A DNA stretch of 64,000 bases from contig NZ_AHBZ03000027.1 in the NCBI RefSeq assembly GCF_000238375.3, positions 1,100,455 through 1,164,454 of the forward strand, in the 5' to 3' direction. Below, piece after piece: positions 37,005 through 44,840 of the stretch (position 1 is the stretch's first letter; every line of letters begins with the position of its first letter). Source of the stretch: Pseudoalteromonas citrea (GTDB lineage Bacteria; Pseudomonadota; Gammaproteobacteria; Enterobacterales; Alteromonadaceae). The notes beneath the pieces were generated by a model, which saw only the letters and a list, made by a program, of their open reading frames with translations, was not told where the DNA came from and ran no database searches. A program made the translations under genes and the position numbers.

Positions 37005-37564
37005 AGGATGGTTGACAAAGGTTCAAAGAAAATCACATTTAATTTTATGTGCATGACTTACTTGCCATTTGTTTTTCTTTAAAAGACTTAACCGTTCTTG
37101 TTCGGTAACTATAAAATGGAAGACAAATGTGCAAAAAATATGACCGAGTTTGTCAATGTTTGTAAATTTAGATGCGGTTAATCGCCAAACTGCGGTGATA
37201 ACAAGATCTGGTACCGATCGTTTTAATATAATTTACTTAAGCTCATTAAAAGGACGAGGAGGGTAATCCACTTTTGACGTATTTATATAGACTTCATATA
37301 CTAATGAACACACCAGTTGAGTTATAAAAGAGATAATATGACAATGCTTTTGGATTATGTTTTATGAATAATTATATATGTAATTAACTGTTTTTTCTTT
37401 TAAATTTGATGCTATGATGTTTTCTTAACCGATACAAGGAGTGAGTAAAGTTTAGTATCACTTAGTGGTATCTTTTTGCATGGTGTACAACTTTTTACAG
37501 TTTTCTACGTGACCTGCGTATCTTCTTTGTATAACTTTCTGATTTTATATTTCATGGGTTATTT
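37005..37564. other. Intergenic region between divergent genes, no gene seen
   Basis: About 560 bases, AT-rich, holding the promoters of the EF-hand gene (minus) and the 306-residue gene (plus). Only very short open frames. No clear hairpin or repeat; the CACTTAGTGGTAT stretch near 37460 is a weak partial palindrome. Confidence 0.6.
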
Positions 37565-38485
37565 ATGTCTTCTAATAAAGGTAATTTCGCAGTGTTGCTA
37601 GCCGCTTTGGCGCTGGCGGTATCAGTCTATGGTGTTTTCACTGACAATGAGGTAATTGTGACTCAAACTGGTGAGACTATTAGCTCAAACAATGATGAAT
37701 ACAACAGGCAATGGGTTGAAAACAATAGCAATGATAGTTTAAGCGCTGAGATATTAGAGTTACGTCGATACATACTCGATTTAGAAGAACGCTTGAACAA
37801 TCAGCAGTTCAATGATGTAGAGGCACCTCAAGGCATGCCTGTTCAGGCTGATTTTCAAGATGCGGTACTTGAAGTGATAGCCTTAAAAGAAGAGCAAGAT
37901 CGTCAAAAACTCAAAGAAAAAAACCCAATGTATGGCTTTTATGAGGATTTGCCCGAAGATTATGAAATAAGAATAAAAACAGATCCCGATTATGCACGAC
38001 AAGTAGGTAAAGACTTAAAAGCTCAGATTGTGGATGAGAACCTATCGGCAACAGAGCGCTTAGCCGCGATGAGTCAATTGCAAATGACAATGTTTATGCT
38101 CAATAAAACAGAAATGCCAGAATATGATTATGAAGCGGTTGATGCGATATTGAGTATTGGCAGAAATAGCAGTGATGATAAGGTTAAAATTCAAGCATTA
38201 GAAGTGGTTGCCCATACACCAGTTGCCGATGCTAGGGTATCAGATAGCTTTATGTCTTTATTAGAAAAAGAAGATAACGATTACATTAGAAGCATGGCTG
38301 CCGAAGGGTTAGTGGCGCAGTATTATAAGTCACAAAGTAAACAACCTGAACTCAGTAAAAAAGTCGCTCAAGATATTTTGAGCCTTTACGATAACGCTTC
38401 TGATGCTAAATTAAAGCAGCTATTTGACAATATCATTGGTGATGCGCGTATGCTGGATGAACTGCGAAATGCGGCGGGGCAGTAA
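37565..38485 (+). CDS. Hypothetical membrane-anchored protein with helical repeats
   Basis: 306 residues, not recognised. An N-terminal anchor (FAVLLAALALAVSVYGVF) is followed by a polar stretch with a coiled-coil-like heptad region (SAEILELRRYILDLEERLNN). The second half is almost entirely helical, with short leucine- and alanine-rich units such as ATERLAAMSQLQMTMFML, KIQALEVVAHTPVADARVSD and RSMAAEGLVAQYYKS, consistent with HEAT-like repeats. Probably a periplasmic scaffold. No signal cleavage site is clear. Just downstream is the truncated NTF2-like gene. Confidence 0.65.
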   Translation: MSSNKGNFAVLLAALALAVSVYGVFTDNEVIVTQTGETISSNNDEYNRQWVENNSNDSLSAEILELRRYILDLEERLNNQQFNDVEAPQGMPVQADFQDAVLEVIALKEEQDRQKLKEKNPMYGFYEDLPEDYEIRIKTDPDYARQVGKDLKAQIVDENLSATERLAAMSQLQMTMFMLNKTEMPEYDYEAVDAILSIGRNSSDDKVKIQALEVVAHTPVADARVSDSFMSLLEKEDNDYIRSMAAEGLVAQYYKSQSKQPELSKKVAQDILSLYDNASDAKLKQLFDNIIGDARMLDELRNAAGQ

Positions 38486-38549
38486 GTGTAATTTTTGAAG
38501 GTGTTTTAGTTGGCCCCAACATTCATTTGAACGAGTAGATGGAACTAAT

Positions 38550-38756
38550 ATGAAATTAATTCTACCTTGTGTGTTATTGATGTTTGCTATTTATACAGAA
38601 GTTGTGTTTGCTGTAGATAAGCAGAATATTTTAAACTTAGATAATGTGTATAAAGCGGACAACGTACCTGCACATGAGATTATTGATTTGCATTTAGAAG
38701 CGTATAATAAAAATAATTTTGATGCTTTTGAAATAGTGCCATTACGCTTTTTCTAG
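38550..38756 (+). pseudogene. Truncated SnoaL/NTF2-like protein gene, 3' end lost
   Basis: 68 codons. Signal peptide (LILPCVLLMFAIYTEVVFA), then HEIIDLHLEAYNKNNFDAF, the standard start of NTF2/SnoaL-like domains, where ADDVV-type sequence should follow. Instead the frame goes EIVPLRFF and stops. The protein is less than half the normal length. Truncation occurs at the edge of the mobile-element zone, so it was probably cut by an insertion or deletion. A resident short form cannot be excluded. Confidence 0.6.
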
Positions 38757-38853
38757 TTGGCCTATTTCTATCGGTGATAAATGATACTTTTTACTAATGG
38801 ATTGAATTTAATGGATTATTGTCATTAAGATTATTAAATACCCACACCTTGAA

Positions 38854-39015
38854 ATGAAGAAGAAAAGTAGGAATTGCTCACAGTACAACCGTGCTTTTGT
38901 TCAACGCGGTAACATCAATATTTGGCTAAGTGATAGTGCCATCTCAAAGTGGCAAAATACCGAAAAACACGGTGGCCGTGGACGTTCAAATGACTATTTT
39001 GATTTAGCTATTTGA
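38854..39015 (+). pseudogene. IS5-family transposase, N-terminal fragment
   Basis: 53 codons ending DYFDLAI then TGA. The matching continuation (ETCLTLRAVF) is found on the opposite strand at 45634-44885. Non-functional alone. Confidence 0.85.
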
Positions 39016-39026
39016 TCAACAAGGCC
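38854..39026 (+). mobile_element. Deleted IS5-family (IS903-like) element remnant
   Basis: The first 53 codons of an IS5 transposase (start MKKKSRNCSQYNRAFVQRGN, then GRGRSNDYFDLAI) run directly into TTGATCAACAAGGCC, the outer terminal repeat of the same element. The 23 bases at 39004-39026 are identical, reversed, to 44841-44863 in the second fragment. The middle of the IS is missing. Deletion probably occurred by recombination at TTAGCTATT. No left terminal repeat was recognised upstream of 38854. Confidence 0.8.
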
Positions 39027-39056
39027 CTGCGCGACACCTATCCTTACTTGTTAGCT
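39027..39056 (-). repeat. Remnant of integron attC site, cut by IS5 end
   Basis: Read on the minus strand it begins AGCTAAC just after the YdcF stop, continues AAGTAAGGATAGG and stops at the IS end. It is the expected 5' half (RYYYAAC side) of the attC that belongs to the YdcF cassette: AGCTAAC is the complement of GTTAGCT at the start of that cassette. Confidence 0.65.
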
Positions 39057-39542
39057 TTAAAAATTTGCTAACTCACGTTTGATTGCATTTTTTTCATGCT
39101 GAAGTAACTCTTTAAACTCAACTTGGGTAGTTATTGTTGTAGCCTCTGAATATACAAACTCTATATTAGGGAGTATATGGTTGAATACCAATTTTGCACG
39201 TTCCATATGGAAATCCGACGTAACCAAAACTACATTCGTAATAGAATGCTTTTCTAATATAGGTTTGGATAGCGTTGCATCTTCTCGAGTAAAGGAGCTT
39301 AAAGCAATCTCAACAAATGAAGAGAGAGGAACACCATTAGACATTAAATGCTCTTGTAAATATTTCCCATGTGGAATATTGGTTGAATTAAAATGCTGAC
39401 CAAAGCCACCAGTACAAAGTATTTTACAATCACCAATTCTATTATACTCAGAAAGTGCTTTTTCAGACCTTGAAAGGGCAATTGGTAATAAATTTCCATT
39501 TTCGTCATTGGGTGATCCTAAAACAATAATCGCGCAACTCAT
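39057..39542 (-). CDS. YdcF family protein (DUF218), integron gene cassette
   Basis: 161 residues. Matches the YdcF/ElyC-like fold: SCAIIVLGSPNDENGNLLPI, LSRSEKALSEYNRIGDCKIL, CTGGFGQHFN, and the later TNVVLVTSDFHMERAKLVF with the typical TSDFHMxRA motif. Members bind nucleotide or act in envelope polymer metabolism; the substrate here is unknown. It is flanked by an attC on its 5' side (39559-39660) and a truncated attC on its 3' side, so it sits in an integron cassette, and the minus strand carries no own promoter that I can see. Confidence 0.82.
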   Translation of the reverse strand: MSCAIIVLGSPNDENGNLLPIALSRSEKALSEYNRIGDCKILCTGGFGQHFNSTNIPHGKYLQEHLMSNGVPLSSFVEIALSSFTREDATLSKPILEKHSITNVVLVTSDFHMERAKLVFNHILPNIEFVYSEATTITTQVEFKELLQHEKNAIKRELANF

Positions 39543-39558
39543 GATAAATCCCCTTTAC

Positions 39559-39660
39559 AGCTAACGCCTCAGTTAAAAGGCAAAATTTAGTTGGCTAAAA
39601 TTTGAAGAGGAGCGAAACCAGCCAACTTAATTTTGTTCGCTTTTAAACTGTTTGTTAGGT
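39559..39660 (-). repeat. Integron attC recombination site
   Basis: 102 bases between core sites, read on the minus strand: ACCTAAC at one end and GTTAGCT at the other. Imperfect inverted arms inside pair as in attC: CAGTTTAAAAG with CTTTTAACTG (one extra-helical T) and AAGTTGGCT with AGCCAACTAA. It belongs to the cassette of the 121-residue gene. The core pairing rule holds in both cassettes: each starts with the complement of the RYYYAAC that opens its own attC. Confidence 0.85.
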
Positions 39661-39665
39661 TTTCT

Positions 39666-40031
39666 TTACCCGTAATAGACAGGTAATAACCTTGCCTTAA
39701 ACCCTTTAGCGTAAATCCACCATTTAGCACCTACATCATCGGTAAGTTGATAGAAATTAAGCTCGTTTTCAAGATAATTAGAATCCATTACACTTACCGC
39801 TAGTTCGTTCGATTGTTCCAGTTTTACAGGAGCCAATAAGCGAAATGAAAGACACATTGAATCAACGCCATAAAACTCTAGTTCTATTTCACCATCATCT
39901 TTGGTTCCAATATCACCATTAAATTTAATTAACAATGATACCGTAACATCGGATTTCTCAACTGATATATTTTCTACATCAGCAGGACCTTCGAGTTTAG
40001 AAAGATAATCGTTGATTTGCTCCAATTCCAT
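39666..40031 (-). CDS. Hypothetical protein, integron gene cassette
   Basis: 121 residues, not recognised. Acidic, with segments such as ELEQINDYLSKLEGPADVEN, VTVSLLIKFNGDIGTKDDGE and a C-terminal WWIYAKGFKARLLPVYYG. Looks like a small soluble alpha/beta protein, of the kind often seen as immunity or cassette orphan genes. Its stop lies 6 bases from the attC, and 7 bases before its ATG lies the core TTAGGT (40039-40045 in reverse), so it is a complete cassette. Function is unknown. Confidence 0.72.
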   Translation of the reverse strand: MELEQINDYLSKLEGPADVENISVEKSDVTVSLLIKFNGDIGTKDDGEIELEFYGVDSMCLSFRLLAPVKLEQSNELAVSVMDSNYLENELNFYQLTDDVGAKWWIYAKGFKARLLPVYYG

Positions 40032-40038
40032 CTTGAAA

Positions 40039-40045
40039 ACCTAAC
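40039..40045 (-). repeat. Integron core site at the start of the first cassette
   Basis: GTTAGGT on the minus strand, 7 bases before the ATG of the 121-residue gene. No left half of an attC was recognised upstream; the sequence there reads as the end of a short frame (MVEASIKNKLKRVILQAR), so this may be attI, a secondary insertion site or a truncation edge. Confidence 0.55.
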
Positions 40046-40200
40046 GAGCCTGTAGAATTACTCGTTTTAATTTATTTTTTATTGATGCCTCAACCATAGC
40101 CGACTTCCTATTTTGATTCAATCGTTTAGTGGCTTTTCACTTTGATTTTCATTATGTGCTTTGAGGGGGGCTTTATGGGTATTAATAGTAAATTTTAACT

Positions 40201-40226
40201 GACATACCGGGAGTGTCCATATATGT
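40201..40226 (+). repeat. 26-bp REP-like repeat, copy 1 (left flank of the triad)
   Basis: Begins GACATACCGGGAGTGTCC and ends ATATATGT. It is preceded by TTTTAACT and followed by AATCTTAATC. Identical 26-mers are at 44805-44830 (minus) and 47792-47817 (plus). Together with the right copy it forms an inverted pair around the three-gene kinase operon. Confidence 0.9.
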
Positions 40227-40309
40227 AATCTTAATCCACTTTCATATTTAGTTGAATAAGCTATTTTAAACTTCCTCTTACGTTATTTACAACTTTCTTT
40301 CAAAGTACG

Positions 40310-43015
40310 TTAGTTAATATTAAAAAGATCAAGTTTATATTCTTGAGTCGCTAAGGTCTTTTTAAAATCTGCGGATTTAACATCAGATAACATAAACCAG
40401 CCAAGTGCGGCCTGTTTACCATCGTTTGATAGGGTAGAGCTTAAGTGGGCGATTCTTTTTGTGTCGAAGCTATCAGCGTTTGAACTGTCAGAAGATCTAT
40501 AACTTCTCGCCAGCTTAGCGCTTAGTGTTAGGCTATTCGTCGAAGCATCTAATTTATAGATAAACGCTTTAGCAAATATAGTATCACGTTGCTCTTTTGC
40601 ATCAATGCCGGTTAATAAGGTATCACCGGTTTGATTTAGTTTAAAACCTCTATTTAAGCCTAATTCATTGACGAGTTTAGAGTTTCGCATAAATGACATC
40701 TTTGCTTTAGTGTTACTAATACTTGCCGGTACTTTAACTAATACTTTTGTTGGTTTTCTTTGTTTTGGTGTGATTCGTATAGTTTTTCCGTTAGGAGTGT
40801 TTATTGGCTGCCATCCCAACGTAGTTTTTTTCCACAAGCTGATCATCGGGTAGGCTAGCGCCACTTCAACAGAGTCACCAAAAAAGGTATAATATTTATC
40901 ATTATTTATTTCTTCTTCTGCGTATTCTCCTATCGCTAAAATATCTCCAGATAAGTTCGTCGCAATATCTACGCCCGACATTAAGTTAGCATTAGGTAAG
41001 GTCGAAAAGTCAGTTGTTACCAAGTATGAACCATCAGTTAAAGTGAGTTCAACCACAAATCCTTGGTAGTTTACGCCATATTTTTCGCTTTTCGCCAAAG
41101 ACAGTAGTAATCGTTGACCTCCATCAATCGTTAACAACCGCGTAATATGCCAATCTTGCCACTTGGTTGGTAATTTTTGCTTTAATAAAGGCTCTTTAGG
41201 GCTATTAACATCATAAACCACTAACTCGAAACTGCTCGCCATTATTAATTTTTTGCCAGAAGACGTTAAACTAAATCGCCAAGGACGATAACTATGCGCT
41301 GTTTTTTCTGTCGGATTCTCCATTAATATTCTTTCAGCACTGAAGGAGTTAAACGTATAGGTAACTTCTTCACCCATACCTACTTGGCTAACTCCAGTAC
41401 AAATACTCGGATTGTATTTACATTTATAAACATAGGCAGTTTCAGTATTATTGTCGTATTGCCAATCGTTTAATCGGTATAGTCTATCGTTTTGCTTTTT
41501 AAGTTGGCCTAGCTCCTTTCCCATCATTTCAAAATTAATCGTTTTTAAGCTGATCTCAGCTGAGCTACTTGGAGATATCACTCCAAAAGGAAAGTAATTT
41601 AGTAATGGAAAATTAGATGATGAGTCAAAACGAGTGAATTGATGAAAAGGTATTTCAGCTAATTTATTAGCTTTAGATTGAGACCCTCTTTTTATTTCAC
41701 GGTAAGTTATATTACCTGATAATGAATTAGCTACTGCTATGGTAGGTGCTTTGCTCAAGGTAGATATTTCTGAGCTGATAGCCGAAATTTCGCGTTGTTT
41801 AACTTCTTTTTTAGGTACATTTACGCTAGTGGGGGCAGAATTAAAATCTATCGAGGTAAAGATAACCACAATAAAAATAATGGCGAAAATTACAAATAAT
41901 AATGTTGAGGGTCCCATTTTTGAAAGAGCACTTGCCACTACATTACCGGTTGATAAATTGTGCCCATTAATTGTTTGATGTTTTCTTTTTGTTGCCTTCT
42001 TCTGAGTTTTTGCCTGTTGCTGTATGTTGACTCTGGTTTGACCTAGCTTACAATGCGGGCAATTTTTTTGCCAATAACTATGGCTGATATCTTGTTGACA
42101 GACCTTAAGGTTGAGGCTCTGCTTTGCTAGTAACTGCTGCCATGCACTGGCTTTTATGCGGTGAGTGTTGGTTAAACTTTGGCTGAACGCTTGTAGTAAA
42201 GCATCAGGAAAATCATCATGTATACTCCACGGAGACGGCTTTATTTTTTTATGTGGCATTTTAGCGTAAGCATAAAGGCCAGCGGTAATTTTTGCTTGGT
42301 TATCGGTTGGAAGTGACTTACCGTCTTTTGAAACGCCTTGAAAAGGGTGCAAGCCATTATTTAACAGTTGAAACAATATCGCAGCTAAAGCAAATAAGTC
42401 TTGTGCTTCACCTAACTTTTCAGGAGCAAGTTGGGCAGCAAAGGCTTCTGGGGCAATATAACCTGCGGTGTATTGATGCCCCAGAAATTGCTTGTTATTA
42501 CCTTGTATAGAAAAGCCGTCACAGTCGAGAACGACTACTTCTGCGTTGCGTTGATCAAATGACAAGTTAGCTGGCTTTAAATCAATAATATGATGGCCAA
42601 GTTGATGCAATTCAGCCACTTTTTGAGCTAAATTAACCGCAACTTTTACTCTAAATTGATAGCTTTCGCTGATACCTAAAGAAGAACGTAAGCGCTTTGA
42701 GAGTAACATTTCAAGCGTATGGCAGTGGCTCAAATCAAGTAATGGCATCGCGTAGCCGATGAAATTACTCTTCTGATCACTAAGTATGGCTACTGGCCAA
42801 CAAAAGCCGTTGCCTTTGGGAGCATGAGATAGCATTTGCCACAATTTATCTTGCCGTTGCTTATCTTTAAGCGGATCATGATAAATTTTTAAAGCTAATT
42901 TTTTATCAACACTCGCATAAATAGTGCCATCAGCACCACTGCTAATTGCCTTCTTGTGGTAGCGTATTTTTTGTGTCTTGCCATCAAGGTAGATCAGGTT
43001 TACGTTATTACTCAT
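40310..43015 (-). CDS. Membrane-anchored Ser/Thr kinase-like protein with Zn-ribbon (TerY-P triad)
   Basis: 901 residues. The N-terminal third is a protein kinase fold: glycine loop SGADGTIY (26-33), Lys43 in LALKIY, the catalytic loop IIDLKPANL (Asp145; HRD is replaced), the metal motif DCDGF (164-168) and APE (188-190). Then comes a small Cys/His cluster (Cys306, His312, Cys319, Cys322, in CPHC) like a Zn-ribbon, and one membrane helix at 370-388 (TLLFVIFAIIFIVVIFT). The C-terminal 500 residues hold repeated beta-strand segments suggesting a propeller. It starts 8 bases inside the PP2C gene. This order (vWA, PP2C, kinase with Zn-ribbon) fits the TerY-P triad described in Ter-linked stress systems. 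Confidence 0.82.
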   Translation of the reverse strand: MSNNVNLIYLDGKTQKIRYHKKAISSGADGTIYASVDKKLALKIYHDPLKDKQRQDKLWQMLSHAPKGNGFCWPVAILSDQKSNFIGYAMPLLDLSHCHTLEMLLSKRLRSSLGISESYQFRVKVAVNLAQKVAELHQLGHHIIDLKPANLSFDQRNAEVVVLDCDGFSIQGNNKQFLGHQYTAGYIAPEAFAAQLAPEKLGEAQDLFALAAILFQLLNNGLHPFQGVSKDGKSLPTDNQAKITAGLYAYAKMPHKKIKPSPWSIHDDFPDALLQAFSQSLTNTHRIKASAWQQLLAKQSLNLKVCQQDISHSYWQKNCPHCKLGQTRVNIQQQAKTQKKATKRKHQTINGHNLSTGNVVASALSKMGPSTLLFVIFAIIFIVVIFTSIDFNSAPTSVNVPKKEVKQREISAISSEISTLSKAPTIAVANSLSGNITYREIKRGSQSKANKLAEIPFHQFTRFDSSSNFPLLNYFPFGVISPSSSAEISLKTINFEMMGKELGQLKKQNDRLYRLNDWQYDNNTETAYVYKCKYNPSICTGVSQVGMGEEVTYTFNSFSAERILMENPTEKTAHSYRPWRFSLTSSGKKLIMASSFELVVYDVNSPKEPLLKQKLPTKWQDWHITRLLTIDGGQRLLLSLAKSEKYGVNYQGFVVELTLTDGSYLVTTDFSTLPNANLMSGVDIATNLSGDILAIGEYAEEEINNDKYYTFFGDSVEVALAYPMISLWKKTTLGWQPINTPNGKTIRITPKQRKPTKVLVKVPASISNTKAKMSFMRNSKLVNELGLNRGFKLNQTGDTLLTGIDAKEQRDTIFAKAFIYKLDASTNSLTLSAKLARSYRSSDSSNADSFDTKRIAHLSSTLSNDGKQAALGWFMLSDVKSADFKKTLATQEYKLDLFNIN

Positions 43016-43727
43016 TAAACAGCCAAACTAAGGTTTTATCATCGCTGGTAATAACGTCAGTACGAGGATCTTTTAAAGTATTAGCTAACGCCTGTTCGCC
43101 AGTAATGCTATCAACACTTTTTAAGTATTGGTGTACAGGCAATAAAAAATTTTCTGTTGGACGATAAGGGTTGGTTAACGCGGCAAAACTAGCAGCACCA
43201 TCAGACATTAAAAACCAAAGTTTGTAACGCTTAGGAGCACAAATATAGCGCAAATGTGATTGCCAGTCAGGTAGCGTAAAAAAGTAAGTTGTTTCGGAAA
43301 ACTCGCCATTTTCAGGCTCACTCACCACAAAGTCAGACCAATCATCGGGATTGATACCAATAATTAAACCATCGCCAATATGAAAAACTAAACTGCCATT
43401 ATTATTAGTGACTATGCCACATAAGGTTGCGTGATAATCAGATAATGGTCCTTGTTTACCCACCTCATCTCTGACTTGACTAATAGCGCCTTCGATACGG
43501 CTTAGTGTATTTTCATCCATTGATATTGTTTGAGCTAAAACTTGGCAAACGGTATCGACTAATAGTCTAGAGCCAATGTGAGAATGTACTGCAGAGCCCG
43601 CACCATCAGACAAGCAAGCCACAACACCGCTTGAGTTTTTGGTTACTTGCCAAGCGTCTTGGCAAGGAATATCCTTAGAAAGGTGAGATGTTCCGGTAAT
43701 TGCGCTACCTAAAAAACGTGTAGACAT
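43008..43727 (-). CDS. PP2C-family phosphatase (TerY-P triad)
   Basis: 239 residues. Metal-binding positions of PPM/PP2C enzymes are visible: SKDIPCQDAWQV (Asp24), VACLSDGAGSAVHSHIGSRL (Asp41-Gly42), LMSDGAASFAAL and TSDDKTLVWLF. Full length for a compact PP2C. Expected to dephosphorylate the partner kinase or its targets in the cytoplasm. Its last 8 bases overlap the kinase gene, and its start overlaps the vWA stop by one base, so the three are one translation unit. Confidence 0.88.
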   Translation of the reverse strand: MSTRFLGSAITGTSHLSKDIPCQDAWQVTKNSSGVVACLSDGAGSAVHSHIGSRLLVDTVCQVLAQTISMDENTLSRIEGAISQVRDEVGKQGPLSDYHATLCGIVTNNNGSLVFHIGDGLIIGINPDDWSDFVVSEPENGEFSETTYFFTLPDWQSHLRYICAPKRYKLWFLMSDGAASFAALTNPYRPTENFLLPVHQYLKSVDSITGEQALANTLKDPRTDVITSDDKTLVWLFNE

Positions 43728-44401
43728 TAAATTTCAACCTCTGCCCATTCATCAGGAGCAGGTAAGCGAACTTTTTGCCCAGGAACACTAGCAGAAACCG
43801 TCGCCATAGAACGACTTAACCACACAAACAATTCACTAAAGTTTAAACCTTTTAATTTTTTAGCTGACTTATTTGAAAATTGGCTTAAGGCTTCAAAATC
43901 TGCACCTTCAGTACCAATTGGAAAAACAACAACTTGTTTATTTGATTCAGCCTGCCGGCATGCTTTTGCTGAACTTTCCCAGTCAATATCGGTTGGACAG
44001 CCATCAGATAAGAGAATTATCCAAGGTCTAGTGCTAGAAATACCATTGCTATCATACACCGACTTTTGTTGTTGTACTTCAGTCAATGCAGCGTCCATAC
44101 CGGCACCTAGCGGTGTTAAGCCACCAGCTTTAATGGTTGGCGCTTTAAAATCGACGGCATCCACCCAAGGCTGTAAAACTTCAACATCGTCATGACCGCC
44201 TACAGCTAACACCAATACTTGTATTCTTAATGCGGTTGAGAGGTCGCTCTTTAATTGCTCTTCAAAAATTTTAAGACCAAGATTAAGCTGTTTAAGTGGC
44301 TCACCGTACATAGAGCCTGAGGCATCTAAAACGAGCACACAAGGAGTTCTTTGATTGGCGTTATCGATAAACTCAACACCAGGAATAGCATTATTAGACA
44401 T
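43727..44401 (-). CDS. vWA domain protein, TerY-like (TerY-P triad)
   Basis: 224 residues forming one von Willebrand A domain. The MIDAS motif is complete: VLVLDASGSMYGEPLKQ (Asp26, Ser28, Ser30), a threonine in GGLTPLGAGM, and an aspartate in WIILLSDGCPTDID. These bind a metal and mediate protein contacts. It is first in the operon. TerY proteins are associated with tellurite/stress and phage-defence gene clusters; no terB/terC/terD genes are present in this window. Confidence 0.88.
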   Translation of the reverse strand: MSNNAIPGVEFIDNANQRTPCVLVLDASGSMYGEPLKQLNLGLKIFEEQLKSDLSTALRIQVLVLAVGGHDDVEVLQPWVDAVDFKAPTIKAGGLTPLGAGMDAALTEVQQQKSVYDSNGISSTRPWIILLSDGCPTDIDWESSAKACRQAESNKQVVVFPIGTEGADFEALSQFSNKSAKKLKGLNFSELFVWLSRSMATVSASVPGQKVRLPAPDEWAEVEI

Positions 44402-44804
44402 TTGAAATTAAATCCATTTAAAGTAAAAGCTTATTAAATCAAAAAAAGTTAATGAATTCTAACGGTATTTTAAAAAACTATTTGATGTCTCAATGCTATA
44501 GCAAGTAATGTCGTCCATTAACTTCATTGCTTCCATATTATTTTTTATTACTACTATATGCTTAGAGGGTTGATTATGGTCGGTAGGTAAAACCCCAAGC
44601 CAGCTATTCGATGTGTAATAAAACTATGTATGCGGGCGAAGTTAGGTTTAGGCTTTTTTGTCGCAGCTCCTAAACCTAAGCAAGGCTGTAGTAGCAAATC
44701 AGGAAAAATAACCGTAGCTATTCAAAAGCAATATGCTACGCCTTGCCCGCAGTTTAATAAAATGTTGCGTTATAAGTGACAGTCGTTTGAATAAATTTTA
44801 ATTG
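44402..44804. other. Upstream region of the triad with a folded three-way junction
   Basis: About 400 bases, no gene. A compact fold lies at 44631-44751. P1 pairs TGCGGGC (44631-44637) with GCCCGCA (44745-44751), continued by AAG with CTT. P2 is the perfect 11-bp TTAGGTTTAGG/CCTAAACCTAA (44642-44652 with 44669-44679). P3 pairs GTAGCA (44691-44696) with TGCTAC (44734-44739). It could be a structured RNA or foldable DNA site; the orientation is not known. Confidence 0.6.
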
Positions 44805-44830
44805 ACATATATGGACACTCCCGGTATGTC
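44805..44830 (-). repeat. 26-bp REP-like repeat, copy 2 (right flank of the triad, inverted)
   Basis: Reverse complement of copy 1, all 26 bases. It ends 10 bases before the IS5 terminal repeat at 44841. Confidence 0.9.
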
Positions 44831-44840
44831 AAACAAAATA

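Noticed and set aside
37005-37564. Riboswitch or tRNA in the 560-base gap
   Set aside because: No stable fold or conserved motif of a known class was seen.
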